Source: JAKORR01 sp964608495
Lineage (GTDB): Bacteria; Armatimonadota; Zipacnadia; Zipacnadales; FEN-943
Direction: 5' to 3'
DNA: 32,508 bases
NCBI GenBank assembly: GCA_964608495.1
Contig: CAZSOQ010000030.1
Span: 1-32,508 of the forward strand
Below, in pieces: positions 23,165 through 31,578 of the stretch. Position numbers and translations under genes: made by a program. A model generated the notes under the pieces. That model was not told where the DNA came from. It worked only from the letters and a program-made list of their open reading frames with translations, and did not search any database. Position 1 is the first letter of the stretch. Each line of letters opens with the position of its first letter.

Positions 23165-25681
23165 GTGAGCCCTGCGATGCTCTTGCTTACCGGACTGATG
23201 GCCTTCCCGGGCCAGGCGACGGTGACCGACGCTCTGTCGGCCAAGTGCGTGAACTGCCGTGCCCGCCTGTTGCTCAATGGGGCCGAGGTGCGAGCCCTGG
23301 ACGCGGGTGCCGAGGCCACGGTCGAGCTGGCGTTGGCCGAGGGCCCCAACGTCGTGGCTCTGGAGGTAGGGTCGGCCGCGGAGGGCGCCGCCGTCGGGCT
23401 TTCCTGGGCCTCGCTGCGCCGCTTCGCCGACCCCGTGGGCCCCTGGCTCGCCGGCACAGGCGGCGGTGACCAAGCCCTGACGGCCCTGCCGCCCCCGGCG
23501 GGCTTCGCTCCGGCACCCGTCGAGAAGGGCCTGATCCCCGTGCCCGCGGGCGACAGCCGCCTGCGCCAGTTGGTCTACGTGCTCACCCCGACGCCCGTCT
23601 GGTTCCCCAAGATGGACCGGGCCTTCGCCGTGCAGGGCACCAGCCAGCTCTTCAAGCCCTACCTGCCGCCTCTCGGCCTGCCGATGGCCTACGACTACGA
23701 GCTTTCTCTCGCCCTGCCCGCCGGCCTGTCCGCCGTCTGCACCGATGGCGGCGTGGGCGCCGAGCCCTCGGACTTCCGCACCACCGCAGCCGGCGACGCG
23801 CAGCTTGTCATCCTCAGCTACGACCGCCCGCCCGGCAGCGCCTTCGGCGTCTTCATCTGCTGGCAGAACGCGAGCAAGACGACCATCGCCTACGAGCCGG
23901 TCCTGCGCATCGGTGGGACCCACGACTGGGAGCGCATCACGGCGCGCACGCGGGCCCCGGAGGACGCGGCCTACGCCCGACCGATCATCCTGAAGTGGGC
24001 GTCCGACAAGGTCGTGGGCGAGGCGTGGATAGACAACCTAGCGCTGGCCCCGGCCGGCGCGCCCGACCGCAACCTGCTCGACGGAATCGGCGACTTCGAA
24101 GCCGAGCTATGGGAGAAGCAGAGCGGCATGGTGATGGCCGGGCCGGACGGCGGCCGCTGCTTCTCCTGCGCGCTGAAGGAGGACGATCAGACGCGGGGGT
24201 GGTGGGTGCCCAGGGACGGGGCCGTGGAGGTGGAGGGCGGCGGCGACTACGTGCTGGCGGCGGACGTGAAGGCCGAGGCGATCCACGTGCCGGGCGCCTC
24301 GCCCCACGCCGCGATCCTGGTGGCCTGCGGTGACGGCGTCGCGCCGGGCGAGCGCGAGGCCGCGCTCCTGGGCCGCAGCCGCCGGGCGGGCGCCCGCACG
24401 ATGCCCGTGACGACCACCGTCGAGGTCCTGCCGCCCCTGAGGGATCGGCGGCCCGAGCACGTGCGCCTCATGCCCTGCTACTACTCCGACCCCTTCCGGG
24501 AGCCCCGGGTCATCCAGGCCTACGCCGAGAACGCCTACCGCAGCGGCGTCAACTGGACCTACGGCTACGCCAACTGCGAGCTCGCGCGCCTGCTCCTGCC
24601 GAGGGGGCACAAGGTGGTCTGCTCCTTCGGACGCCAGCCCTTCGTGGTGGGCGGCGACGTCGCCGGCTATGTGAAGGAGCATCCCGAGGTCCAGGCCGTG
24701 AAGTTCGACGGCACCCGCCTGGCCAACACGGCCTGCCCGACCTGGTTCCTGAGCGACGAGGGCTCCCCGGCGCGCGAGGAGCTGCGGGCCGAAGCACTGG
24801 TGCGCCTGGCCACCGGCGAGTACGCCGGCCTGGACTGGGACATCGAGCAGCCCGTCGTCGAGCCGCCCAACTTCTGCGTCTGCGAGCGCTGCCTGGCGGC
24901 CTTTCGCGACTTCGCCGGCCCGGAGGCGCCCGCCGACCTCAAGCCCGACAGCCTGCTGCAGGCGCCGCTGCGCGCCAGGTGGGTGGACTTCCGCTGCCGG
25001 CACAACGCCCGGCTGGTCGAGATGGTCGGCCGGTGGGTCAGGGAGGCGCAGCCGGGCCTCGAGTTCAGCGTCTATAGCGGCTACCAGAACGTCTTCACCC
25101 GCGAGCACTATGGCGTGGACTGGGCGCTGCTGGCGCCCCACTTGGACGCGGGCATGAGCGGCTACGGGTTCAACGCCGAGGCCGAGGCGGCGGCCCGCGA
25201 GGCCCTCGCCGGCAAGGACTACCTGGCGGGCGAGCTCTACTACCTGAGCCCCACCGGCGACGAGCGAGTGGCGCCCAACCCCAGGCACTGGGCCAACCGC
25301 GTCCTGCGGCAGATCGCCTATACGGGCGGGCACGGCATCGTGATCTGGTACCTGCCGGTCTACGACGGTGCTGTCTTCTACCAGACCAGCCTCGCGGCGG
25401 AGACCATCGCCGAGCACGAGCGCTTCTTCACCGAGGGCGAGCGCGTGGAGGGCGACTTCACGGCGCAAGCCGAGGACCCTGCGGGCGGCGGGCAGGCCCC
25501 CGGCCTCAAGGACAACGACTGGTTTGCCTTGCGCGTGGGGGACGAGGCGCTACTGCTGGTGCTCAACTTCAGCGACCAGCCGCTGCGGGCGGCCCTGGTC
25601 AGCGAGAAGTGGCAGACCCCCGGCACCTTCACCGTCGAGCCGTGGGGCCGGCTGGTCAGGGTCCTCGCCCGGGCGCGCTAG
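23165..25681 (+). CDS. Secreted glycosidase-like protein with cysteine motif, 838 aa
   Basis: The GTG at 23165 is preceded by AGGAGGG at seven bases; a GTG at 23141 has no such site. The N-terminus MSPAMLLLTGLMAFPGQA is a short signal peptide. Residues about 20-420 are beta-rich, with at least one carbohydrate-binding-like sandwich (GEAWIDNLAL is the typical last strand of CBM-like jelly rolls). From about 435 onward it reads as a TIM barrel: HVRLMPCYYSDPF, GVNWTYGYANC, YAGLDWDIEQP (Asp557, Asp559, Glu561 as candidate catalytic residues), NFCVCERCLAAFRDF, GLEFSVYSGYQN, DAGMSGYGF, GHGIVIWYLPVYDG. The CxCxxC (571, 573, 576) next to the putative active-site strand may bind metal. A C-terminal beta domain follows. 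No named GH family is assigned. It stands alone after the dnaA terminator and converges on the pseudopilin gene. Confidence 0.65.
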   Translation: MSPAMLLLTGLMAFPGQATVTDALSAKCVNCRARLLLNGAEVRALDAGAEATVELALAEGPNVVALEVGSAAEGAAVGLSWASLRRFADPVGPWLAGTGGGDQALTALPPPAGFAPAPVEKGLIPVPAGDSRLRQLVYVLTPTPVWFPKMDRAFAVQGTSQLFKPYLPPLGLPMAYDYELSLALPAGLSAVCTDGGVGAEPSDFRTTAAGDAQLVILSYDRPPGSAFGVFICWQNASKTTIAYEPVLRIGGTHDWERITARTRAPEDAAYARPIILKWASDKVVGEAWIDNLALAPAGAPDRNLLDGIGDFEAELWEKQSGMVMAGPDGGRCFSCALKEDDQTRGWWVPRDGAVEVEGGGDYVLAADVKAEAIHVPGASPHAAILVACGDGVAPGEREAALLGRSRRAGARTMPVTTTVEVLPPLRDRRPEHVRLMPCYYSDPFREPRVIQAYAENAYRSGVNWTYGYANCELARLLLPRGHKVVCSFGRQPFVVGGDVAGYVKEHPEVQAVKFDGTRLANTACPTWFLSDEGSPAREELRAEALVRLATGEYAGLDWDIEQPVVEPPNFCVCERCLAAFRDFAGPEAPADLKPDSLLQAPLRARWVDFRCRHNARLVEMVGRWVREAQPGLEFSVYSGYQNVFTREHYGVDWALLAPHLDAGMSGYGFNAEAEAAAREALAGKDYLAGELYYLSPTGDERVAPNPRHWANRVLRQIAYTGGHGIVIWYLPVYDGAVFYQTSLAAETIAEHERFFTEGERVEGDFTAQAEDPAGGGQAPGLKDNDWFALRVGDEALLLVLNFSDQPLRAALVSEKWQTPGTFTVEPWGRLVRVLARAR

Positions 25682-25750
25682 GCACTGAGCGATCCGCCCC
25701 TGCCGCGACGCGGGGCCGCAGCCCGTCACGTCTCCGCCGCCGGCCTGCCG

Positions 25751-26407
25751 CTAGGGCACGAAGTACCGGTCTCTCTTCGTTGCGTCGGTCAGGTTGGCCG
25801 CGATGGCGCCACAGGACAGGAATTTCACGTGCCCATCCGCGAAGGCGACGTCGGACCCACCGTTGTGGCGAGCGTTGTCGTCAATCCGCCGGTCAGGGTT
25901 GCACCCGGCCGCGCAGATGTTCGCGTAGGCGTGCGCCCAGCCCTGGTTGCCGGTGTTGATGATCCAGTGCCGGGCGTCGCCCATCACGCACAACTCCGCC
26001 GGGTACCGCATGTTCGCCAGCGGGAGGTTGAACACGCTCTGGTTGAAGCCGTAAGCCAACTGGCCCTGTGTGCCGATGGCCGACATGTCGCCGCTGTTGG
26101 CGCTGGGGCAGGTGAACACCCCCCAGTTCTTGATGTAGGGCTGCAGCTGATAGCGCCAGAAGTTGCGGTTGGTGTCCGGCGCGGGCGGCGGGCCCACGTA
26201 GCAGGACGTCGTGCTGACCTGCATCCTCTCGTCGTAGTCCTGGGCGTACATCAGCGCCGCCAGCATCAACTGCTTGAGGTTGGACATGCAGCTTGCCTGT
26301 CGTGCCTTCTCGCGAGCCTTCGCGAACACCGGGAACAGGATCGCCGCCAAGATGGCGATGATCGCGATCACGACCAGCAGCTCGATGAGAGTGAATCCCT
26401 TTCGCAT
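25751..26407 (-). CDS. DUF1559-type pseudopilin with H-X9-DG motif
   Basis: A 218-aa protein. ATG 26407 is fixed by GGAGGTGA about six bases upstream. MRKG-FTLIELLVVIAIIAI is a class III prepilin leader: peptidase cuts after Gly4 and Phe5 becomes N-methylated, with Glu at mature position 5. A long amphipathic helix follows (FPVFAKAREKARQASCMSNLKQL). A beta domain ends with His181, nine residues, then Asp191-Gly192: the H-X9-DG processing-associated motif. Such proteins occur in many copies in Planctomycetota, Lentisphaerota and Armatimonadota and are thought to be exported by type II/IV-like machinery; their function is largely unknown. No assembly ATPase or peptidase gene is nearby. A promoter candidate lies at 26506-26535. 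It is transcribed against its neighbours. Confidence 0.9.
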   Translation of the reverse strand: MRKGFTLIELLVVIAIIAILAAILFPVFAKAREKARQASCMSNLKQLMLAALMYAQDYDERMQVSTTSCYVGPPPAPDTNRNFWRYQLQPYIKNWGVFTCPSANSGDMSAIGTQGQLAYGFNQSVFNLPLANMRYPAELCVMGDARHWIINTGNQGWAHAYANICAAGCNPDRRIDDNARHNGGSDVAFADGHVKFLSCGAIAANLTDATKRDRYFVP

Positions 26408-26505
26408 CGCGCTCACCTCCGCGTTGTCAGGGTACCGCGGCACTACTCGCCCGCCCCGGGAACTCACCACCCTCGCCCCAGGCCCGGGCCACCAGACCTC
26501 GGGCT

Positions 26506-26535
26506 AGCATACCCCGCGTATCTTCCGCGGGTCAA
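26506..26535 (-). promoter_or_regulatory. sigma70-type promoter for the pseudopilin gene
   Basis: On the minus strand, TTGACC (26530-26535) and TATGCT (26506-26511) are separated by 18 bases. They match consensus at five and four of six positions, about 95 bases upstream of the start codon. A 6-bp inverted repeat CCCGCG / CGCGGG (26513-26531) fills the spacer and could be an operator. Confidence 0.5.
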
Positions 26536-26723
26536 GCCGTCTGGCCCGCACCCGGCGTGCCCAGACCTGCCGATCGGGGCCTTGAGCCTGCCGCTTTTTG
26601 TCGTCGTCGGCGGCCCGCTCGGTCCGTCCTGCCGATCAGGTCCCTGCGCGGAGGAGATCTGGCGTCCACGGCGAAGACCCTTCCGGCCCACTTCCCCGCC
26701 TGACCCGGGTGATTCATGAGTTG

Positions 26724-26919
26724 GGTATCGCAGATACCAGCAACCCTTGGGCGAGCGGCACCCAGAGCCGCCCGAGGCTTTCGCCTGTGTCCACCAATGC
26801 CCCGTACAGGCTTATAGCCCAGGGGTTACGCTACTACGCTGCGCAGTACTGCTTTCCCGGCGCTTTCTGCGCAGCCTCGGGGGAGGCCCCTCTTGGCGTT
26901 TGAAGGAGGGGCCTCCCCC
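26724..26919 (+). promoter_or_regulatory. Hairpin-rich leader ahead of the hydrolase-pectate lyase operon
   Basis: Four stem-loops in about 200 bases: GGTATC-GCA-GATACC (26724-26738); GCGGC / GCCGC with a 7-base loop (about 26755-26771); GCTGCGCAG / CTGCGCAGC (26838-26846 and 26867-26875); and a perfect 14-bp stem GGGGGAGGCCCCTC / GAGGGGCCTCCCCC (26879-26892 and 26906-26919). The last ends 68 bases before the start codon and is very stable, yet lacks a T-tract. It matches no riboswitch class that I can recognise. It could be an attenuator, a processing site, or a terminator of a short upstream transcript. Confidence 0.4.
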
Positions 26920-26987
26920 GCGCACATGCGAATTGCCCAGGCTGAGGCTTCCGGCGGACAGCCGCGGTGCTCTCAGGAGATGAGGAT

Positions 26988-29645
26988 ATGCGCTCGCTGC
27001 CGCTCCTGCTGGCCCTCCTACCGAGCCTGTTGCCGGCCCAGGAGAATCTGGTCGTCAACAGCTCCTTCGAGGCGGCCACCAGGGCCGACGACCTGGCGGA
27101 CGACTGGGTCTACGAGCCCGGCACGTCGGCCGACAGGGCCCCTAGCGTCCAGACCGCGCGCGAGCCGGGCAAGGTCGGCGACTGGTGCCAGACCATCCGC
27201 TGCGACCGGTTCCAGGGCGCCGGCCACGTGATGCTGGCCCAGCGCGGCCGCGTGGCCGTCGAGGAGGGCAAGCGGTACACCATCTCCTTCTGGGCCCGCG
27301 GCGAGGACCTGGCCCGCGCCACCGTCGCCCTCCAGGACACCAACGGCTGGCAGCACGCCGGCCTTTACTCGTCCTTCAGTCCCCCGGGCCGCTGGCGCCT
27401 CTTCCGCTTCTCCTTCACCGCCAACCGCTCCGTCCACGAGACCACCCGCCTGCAGTTCTGGTACACCAGCACCGGCGCCCTCTGGCTCGACGACGTGACC
27501 CTCGCCGAGACGGCCGACAAGGCTCCCCTCGAGTACATCGCCCGCTGGCCCGAGGGCAGGCGCAACTGCCTGCTGAACTCCAGCTTCGAGCTGGGCGAGA
27601 GCGGCTGGTTCACCAGCGGCTACTGGCGCGTCCACGGCCGGGTGACCGACGACGACCCCTACCACGGCCGCCGGTGCCTGCGCGTCGAGGCTGATCCCGC
27701 GAGCCTTCCCTACTACAGCTTCGACTACTTCGACCCGGTCCACCGTCCTATCGAGACCCTCGCGGTCGCCACGCCCTACTGGGTAGCTCTCGACCAGGGC
27801 GCGGAGTACACCGTGTCGGGGTATGCCAGGGCCTCGCGGACGGTGTCGGGTGCCATCGGCGTGCGTTTCCCGGGCGGGCAGTCGAGCGACCCCGTCACGA
27901 TCGGCGAGCAGCCCGGCTGGCAGCGCTTCTCCCACACCTTCCGCGCCCGCCAGGGCCTCGCGCACGTGCTCTTCGGGCCCACGACCCCCGAGCCGGGCGA
28001 CGAGCCCGCTACGGTGTGGCTGGACGCCCTGCAGCTCGAGCCCGGCGGCCAGGCCGGCGACTACCGGCCCCGCCGGGACGTCGAGGTAGCCGCCGTCACG
28101 GAGCCCTGGCGGTCGCTCGCGCCCGACCGCCCCGCGCTGGTCCCCCTTCGCCTCGCGGCCTGGAACGCGGGCGACAGCGAGGCGCCGGTCGAGGTGAAGT
28201 GGCAGGCCCGCGACTTCTGGAACGAGCCCGCCGGCGCGGGGCTGGCCAGGCTGACTGTCCCGCCCGGCTCCTCGGCGACCTGGGCCACCGAGGACGTCAG
28301 CGGTGCCGGTCGGGCCCTGCCCTTCGCCCGCATCACCGTCTCCGTGGCCGACGAGGAGCTGCCTCCCCTGCGCACGACGGCCGTGCTGCCCGAGGATCAG
28401 GCGCCCCGGGAGAGTGTCTTCGGCATCAACCATGCCTACCCGTGGGACGAATGGCTGGTGCTGTGCCGGCGCATGGGGATCACCTGGGTGCGNNNNNNNN
28501 NNCTGAAGTGGCAGTACGTCGAGCCCGAGCCGGGCGAGTTCGAGCTCGAGAAGGCCGACTATTACATCGAGCGGCCCCTGCGTCTGGGCATGCAGGAGCT
28601 ATGCATGTTCCCCTTCCCGTCGTCCGTGTGGGCCGCCGAGAAGCCTCCGGCGCGCCCCGCCGAGGAGCCCAAGCTCTACCGGCCCATCGAGACCGCCCTG
28701 CGGCCGACCGATACGGGCCTGCTCAAGCGGTACATCGCGGCCTGCGTCGAGCGATACAGGGACCGAATCAAGCAATGGGAGGTCTTCAACGAGAGTATCT
28801 TCACTAGCTACTCCCTCCCGCGGACCTACGGCTACCGGGCCGAGGACTACCTGCCTCTGCTGGCGGCGGCCCACGAGGCCATCAAGCAGGCCGACCCGGG
28901 GGCCTTCGTGGTCGGGGGGTACAGCGCCATGGCTGCGTCGCACGCCGACCTGTACGCCACGCTGATCCAGAACGGCGGCCTGCGCCACTGCGACGGCCTG
29001 TCCATCCACGACTACCCGGGCGGCGAGCCCGAGGGCTGCGAGGAGGCCGTGGGCGGGCTCGGTGCGGCCATGCGCGAGGCCGGGGCGCCCCGGCCGATGT
29101 GGCTGACCGAGTTCGCCTACTACGCCGACGACGATGTCGAGCCCACCAAGGACCTCGGCGCCTGGCCCCCCTTCGTGGAGGACGAGACCACGCACGCGCT
29201 GTGGACGGTGCGCTACTGCCTGCTGATGCTCTCCTCGGGGGTCAGCAACGTCTTCTTCCACATCTGGAATGCGCGCGTCAACTTCGACAGTGGCCAGGGC
29301 CTGTTCTTTGAGGCGGATGGAGAACCCCGGAAGTCAACGGCCGCCTTTTGTGCTATGGTACGTATGCTCGGACCCAAGCCTGACTTCGTTGACACCGTCA
29401 GACTCGGGCAGGAAGGGCGGGTTTGCCTCGTCTTCCGTCGAGGGAATACTCTAGTAGTAGTCACATGGGACGCGTGGTCCGAGACCCGCTGCGGGGGGCC
29501 AGTTCCGCCGGGGAAGTGGCACGATTGCCTGGGCCAGCCCCTCGGTCGGCCTCCGACGGGTCTGGGGCCGAGTCCCATGTACCTCGAGACGAGCGAAGGC
29601 AGGGGTGAGATCGAGCGCCGGATGACGGCATGGATCGGGGCCTAG
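26988..29645 (+). CDS. Secreted CBM4/9-like plus GH-A clan glycoside hydrolase (GH39/GH5-like), contains assembly gap
   Basis: About 885 aa from ATG 26988 (AGGAG eight bases upstream). Signal peptide MRSLPLLLALLPSLLPAQ. Two CBM4/9-type jelly rolls follow: about 20-165 (ENLVVNSSFEAA ... GALWLDDVTL) and about 180-350 (RNCLLNSSFELGESGW ... VWLDALQLEPG). A linker beta domain runs to about 470. The catalytic barrel covers about 475-800: FGINHAYPWDEW, LKWQYVEPEPGEF, acid/base Glu602 in WEVFNES and nucleophile Glu708 in MWLTEFAYY. This is the Asn-Glu / Glu pattern of clan GH-A retaining enzymes, with the overall look of GH39. Ten Ns at 28493-28502 hide about four codons at the start of the barrel; the frame is kept. 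It probably acts on plant cell-wall xylan or related glycan. It leads the operon with a pectate lyase 37 bases downstream. Confidence 0.85.
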   Translation: MRSLPLLLALLPSLLPAQENLVVNSSFEAATRADDLADDWVYEPGTSADRAPSVQTAREPGKVGDWCQTIRCDRFQGAGHVMLAQRGRVAVEEGKRYTISFWARGEDLARATVALQDTNGWQHAGLYSSFSPPGRWRLFRFSFTANRSVHETTRLQFWYTSTGALWLDDVTLAETADKAPLEYIARWPEGRRNCLLNSSFELGESGWFTSGYWRVHGRVTDDDPYHGRRCLRVEADPASLPYYSFDYFDPVHRPIETLAVATPYWVALDQGAEYTVSGYARASRTVSGAIGVRFPGGQSSDPVTIGEQPGWQRFSHTFRARQGLAHVLFGPTTPEPGDEPATVWLDALQLEPGGQAGDYRPRRDVEVAAVTEPWRSLAPDRPALVPLRLAAWNAGDSEAPVEVKWQARDFWNEPAGAGLARLTVPPGSSATWATEDVSGAGRALPFARITVSVADEELPPLRTTAVLPEDQAPRESVFGINHAYPWDEWLVLCRRMGITWVXXXXLKWQYVEPEPGEFELEKADYYIERPLRLGMQELCMFPFPSSVWAAEKPPARPAEEPKLYRPIETALRPTDTGLLKRYIAACVERYRDRIKQWEVFNESIFTSYSLPRTYGYRAEDYLPLLAAAHEAIKQADPGAFVVGGYSAMAASHADLYATLIQNGGLRHCDGLSIHDYPGGEPEGCEEAVGGLGAAMREAGAPRPMWLTEFAYYADDDVEPTKDLGAWPPFVEDETTHALWTVRYCLLMLSSGVSNVFFHIWNARVNFDSGQGLFFEADGEPRKSTAAFCAMVRMLGPKPDFVDTVRLGQEGRVCLVFRRGNTLVVVTWDAWSETRCGGPVPPGKWHDCLGQPLGRPPTGLGPSPMYLETSEGRGEIERRMTAWIGA
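28493..28502. other. Assembly gap (10 N)
   Basis: Ten unknown bases lie inside the GH-A hydrolase. The codon before is CGN, so Arg is certain there if the length is true, and the frame resumes exactly at LKWQYVEPEPG. The gap length therefore looks correct rather than arbitrary. Confidence 0.95.
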
Positions 29646-29682
29646 GCGGGCTACCGGGGCAGCGACAAACCGACCTGGACGG

Positions 29683-31044
29683 GTGACAGCCACGGTGACA
29701 GTCTGGATCACGTGCCTGATCGCAGCACTGAACACCGCCGCCCCCACGGACGCCGACCCGGCTGGCGAGGCCCGGCAGGCCCTGGCGCGCGCCACGCAGT
29801 ACCTCACTTCCCTTGCCACCCACGGCGGATACCTCTGGGAGTACACGCTGGACCTCAAGCAGCGCTGGGGTGAGGGCGTGGCGACGGACACCCAGGTCTG
29901 GGTCCAGCCGCCCGGGACGCCCGCCGTGGGTCTGGCCCTGCTGAGGGCGTGGCAGGTCACGGGTGACGAGAGCATCCGCCGGGCCGCCGAGGCCGCGGGC
30001 GACGCCCTGGTCTGGGGGCAGCTCGAGTGCGGAGGCTGGGACTACAAGATTGACTTCTCGCCTCAGGCCGAGAAGCAGTGGTACTACCGTCACCTCAAGG
30101 GCACCGAGGGCCTCGACACGAGCAAGCTGCGCAACCGCGGCACCTTCGACGACGACACGTCCCAGTCCGCGACCTCCTTCCTGATCGCCCTGAGCCAGGC
30201 CACCGGTGAGGCGCGCTTCCGCGAGGCCGCGGACTACGCGCTGGCATACTTGTTGCGGGCCCAGTACGACAACGGGGGCTGGCCGCAGTGGTACCCGCTG
30301 GGGAGCGGCTACAGCGTCTACTGCACCTTCAACGACGCCGCGATGAACGACATCCTTGCGGTCCTGGTACAGGCCTGGCGGGCCTTCGCCGAGCGAGAGT
30401 ACCTCGACGCGGCCCGCCGAGGCGGCGACTTCATCCTGCGCAGCCAGGGGCCGGCGCCGCAGGCCGGGTGGGCCCAGCAGTACAACCTGGACCTGCAGCC
30501 CGCCTGGGCCCGCAAGTTCGAGCCGCCCTCCTGGTGCAGCGCGGTGACCGCGCGGAACATCAGGACGCTGGTGGACCTGTATCTCGAGACGGGCGAGGCG
30601 AGGTACCTCGAGCCGATTCCCGCCGCGACCGAGTGGCTGAAGGCCTCGCGCCTCGCCGACGGCGAGTGGGCCCGCTTCTATGAGCTCGGCAGCAACCGCC
30701 CGCTCTACTTCACCAGGGACTACCGGCTGACCTACGACGGCGACGACTGCCCGACTCACTACTCCTTCAGGGGCGGGTACGGAGTGCCGGGCGCGATCGC
30801 CTACTACGAACAGGTAACGGAGGCAGGACGTCAGGGATACCTGAGGGGACTTGAGGCGCAGCGCGGCCGTGCCGTGAGGCCTGACAGGGCGCGACAGATG
30901 GAAGCAAGGGTCGGCGACGCCCTGGCGGGGCAGGACGAGCAGGGCCGGTGGGTGCAGGGCGACCGAGTGGTCATGCAGGACTTCCTGCGCCACATCCGCC
31001 TGCTGACCGAATACCTGGAATGCCACGCGGTGATGGAGCCATGA
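29683..31044 (+). CDS. Pectate lyase, polysaccharide lyase family 10
   Basis: A 453-aa secreted enzyme that cleaves polygalacturonate by beta-elimination. The GTG at 29683 (or the GTG at 29695) starts a short signal peptide (VTVWITCLIAALNTAA); neither start has a strong ribosome site. The (alpha/alpha)-toroid family motifs are present: DNGGWPQWYP (about 196), YCTFNDAAMNDIL (about 213-225), GWAQQYNLDLQPAWARKFEPPS split around 262-283, and a conserved RFYELGSNRPLYFTRD segment near 325. The aromatic and acidic residues in these motifs line the substrate cleft in PL10 enzymes. The C-terminal 80 residues extend past the core and lack clear motifs. It sits between the GH-A hydrolase (37 bases upstream) and a CxxC membrane protein that overlaps its stop by four bases, so all three are likely one transcript for pectin-rich wall breakdown. 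Confidence 0.92.
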   Translation: MTATVTVWITCLIAALNTAAPTDADPAGEARQALARATQYLTSLATHGGYLWEYTLDLKQRWGEGVATDTQVWVQPPGTPAVGLALLRAWQVTGDESIRRAAEAAGDALVWGQLECGGWDYKIDFSPQAEKQWYYRHLKGTEGLDTSKLRNRGTFDDDTSQSATSFLIALSQATGEARFREAADYALAYLLRAQYDNGGWPQWYPLGSGYSVYCTFNDAAMNDILAVLVQAWRAFAEREYLDAARRGGDFILRSQGPAPQAGWAQQYNLDLQPAWARKFEPPSWCSAVTARNIRTLVDLYLETGEARYLEPIPAATEWLKASRLADGEWARFYELGSNRPLYFTRDYRLTYDGDDCPTHYSFRGGYGVPGAIAYYEQVTEAGRQGYLRGLEAQRGRAVRPDRARQMEARVGDALAGQDEQGRWVQGDRVVMQDFLRHIRLLTEYLECHAVMEP

Positions 31045-31487
31045 GACCGAGTCCTTCACCAAGCTCAATCAGCGACGGCACGAGATCCATCCGGTGCGCC
31101 TGGTGTGGCGCCCTCATGCGGGTGATGCCGGGGGGCAAGGCTCCCGGGATGCCCGCCAAGCAGTGCTCCTGCGGGGCGGGCTATTGCCCCGACTGCTACG
31201 AGAAGATGCCCGGTATCTTCGGCGAGGAGTTAGGGCCGATCGTCATGGTCCTCACGCCCATCGGCGCCATCGGCTATTACGTGGCCCGCTTCGGCATGGT
31301 TGGGTCTGCCGTGCTCTGGGTCCTGGGCCTCTCCATCGCGGCGGGCATCGGCCTCTATCTGGCCCTGGTCGCGCCCTTGTCGCGCATCCTGCGCCTGGCG
31401 AAGCAGTGTCCCATTTGCGGCGGCCGCACCGCCTCCGACTGGCGCAGCCTCCCCCTGGTGGAGCTGCACAAGACCGGCCCGAGCTGA
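31041..31487 (+). CDS. Small membrane protein with CxxC zinc-binding motifs
   Basis: A 148-aa protein. ATG 31041 overlaps the pectate lyase stop as ATGA, which fixes the start and implies translational coupling. The N-terminal cytoplasmic-like segment has Cys19/Cys22 (CAWC), Cys42/Cys44 and Cys49/Cys52 (CPDC), resembling a treble-clef or RING-like zinc site. Two hydrophobic helices follow (about 66-84 and 88-112). The C-terminus carries another CPICGG (Cys123/Cys126). I do not recognise a family. The layout of zinc site, two helices and second CxxC suggests a small membrane scaffold or sensor. Its link with the lyase is known only from position. Confidence 0.7.
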   Translation: MRPSPSPSSISDGTRSIRCAWCGALMRVMPGGKAPGMPAKQCSCGAGYCPDCYEKMPGIFGEELGPIVMVLTPIGAIGYYVARFGMVGSAVLWVLGLSIAAGIGLYLALVAPLSRILRLAKQCPICGGRTASDWRSLPLVELHKTGPS

Positions 31488-31578
31488 CGCCCGGCGGTCG
31501 CGTATGATCCTCGGCGGGCGTGCGCGGGGCGGCGCGCAACCGCCGCTCCGCGGGGGCAACGGCACGGGAGGGCCCATC

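Larger units (their letters stand above)
26408..26987. other. Intergenic region between divergent pseudopilin and hydrolase operon
   Basis: 580 bases without a supported gene. Contents: the minus-strand promoter at 26506-26535; a 10-bp direct repeat CCTGCCGATC at 26566-26575 and 26628-26637 (possible operator half-sites); a TTTTT at 26595-26599 without a good hairpin; a run of hairpins at 26724-26919; and the ribosome site AGGAG (26975-26979) of the hydrolase gene. Short open frames here have no recognisable protein features. Confidence 0.55.

Noticed and set aside
26577..26599. A hairpin plus TTTTT as an intrinsic terminator
   Set aside because: The stem before the T-run pairs at only about four positions, and no gene ends upstream of it.
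28493..28502. Frameshift or pseudogene at the N run
   Set aside because: The frame and family motifs continue on both sides; it is an assembly gap.
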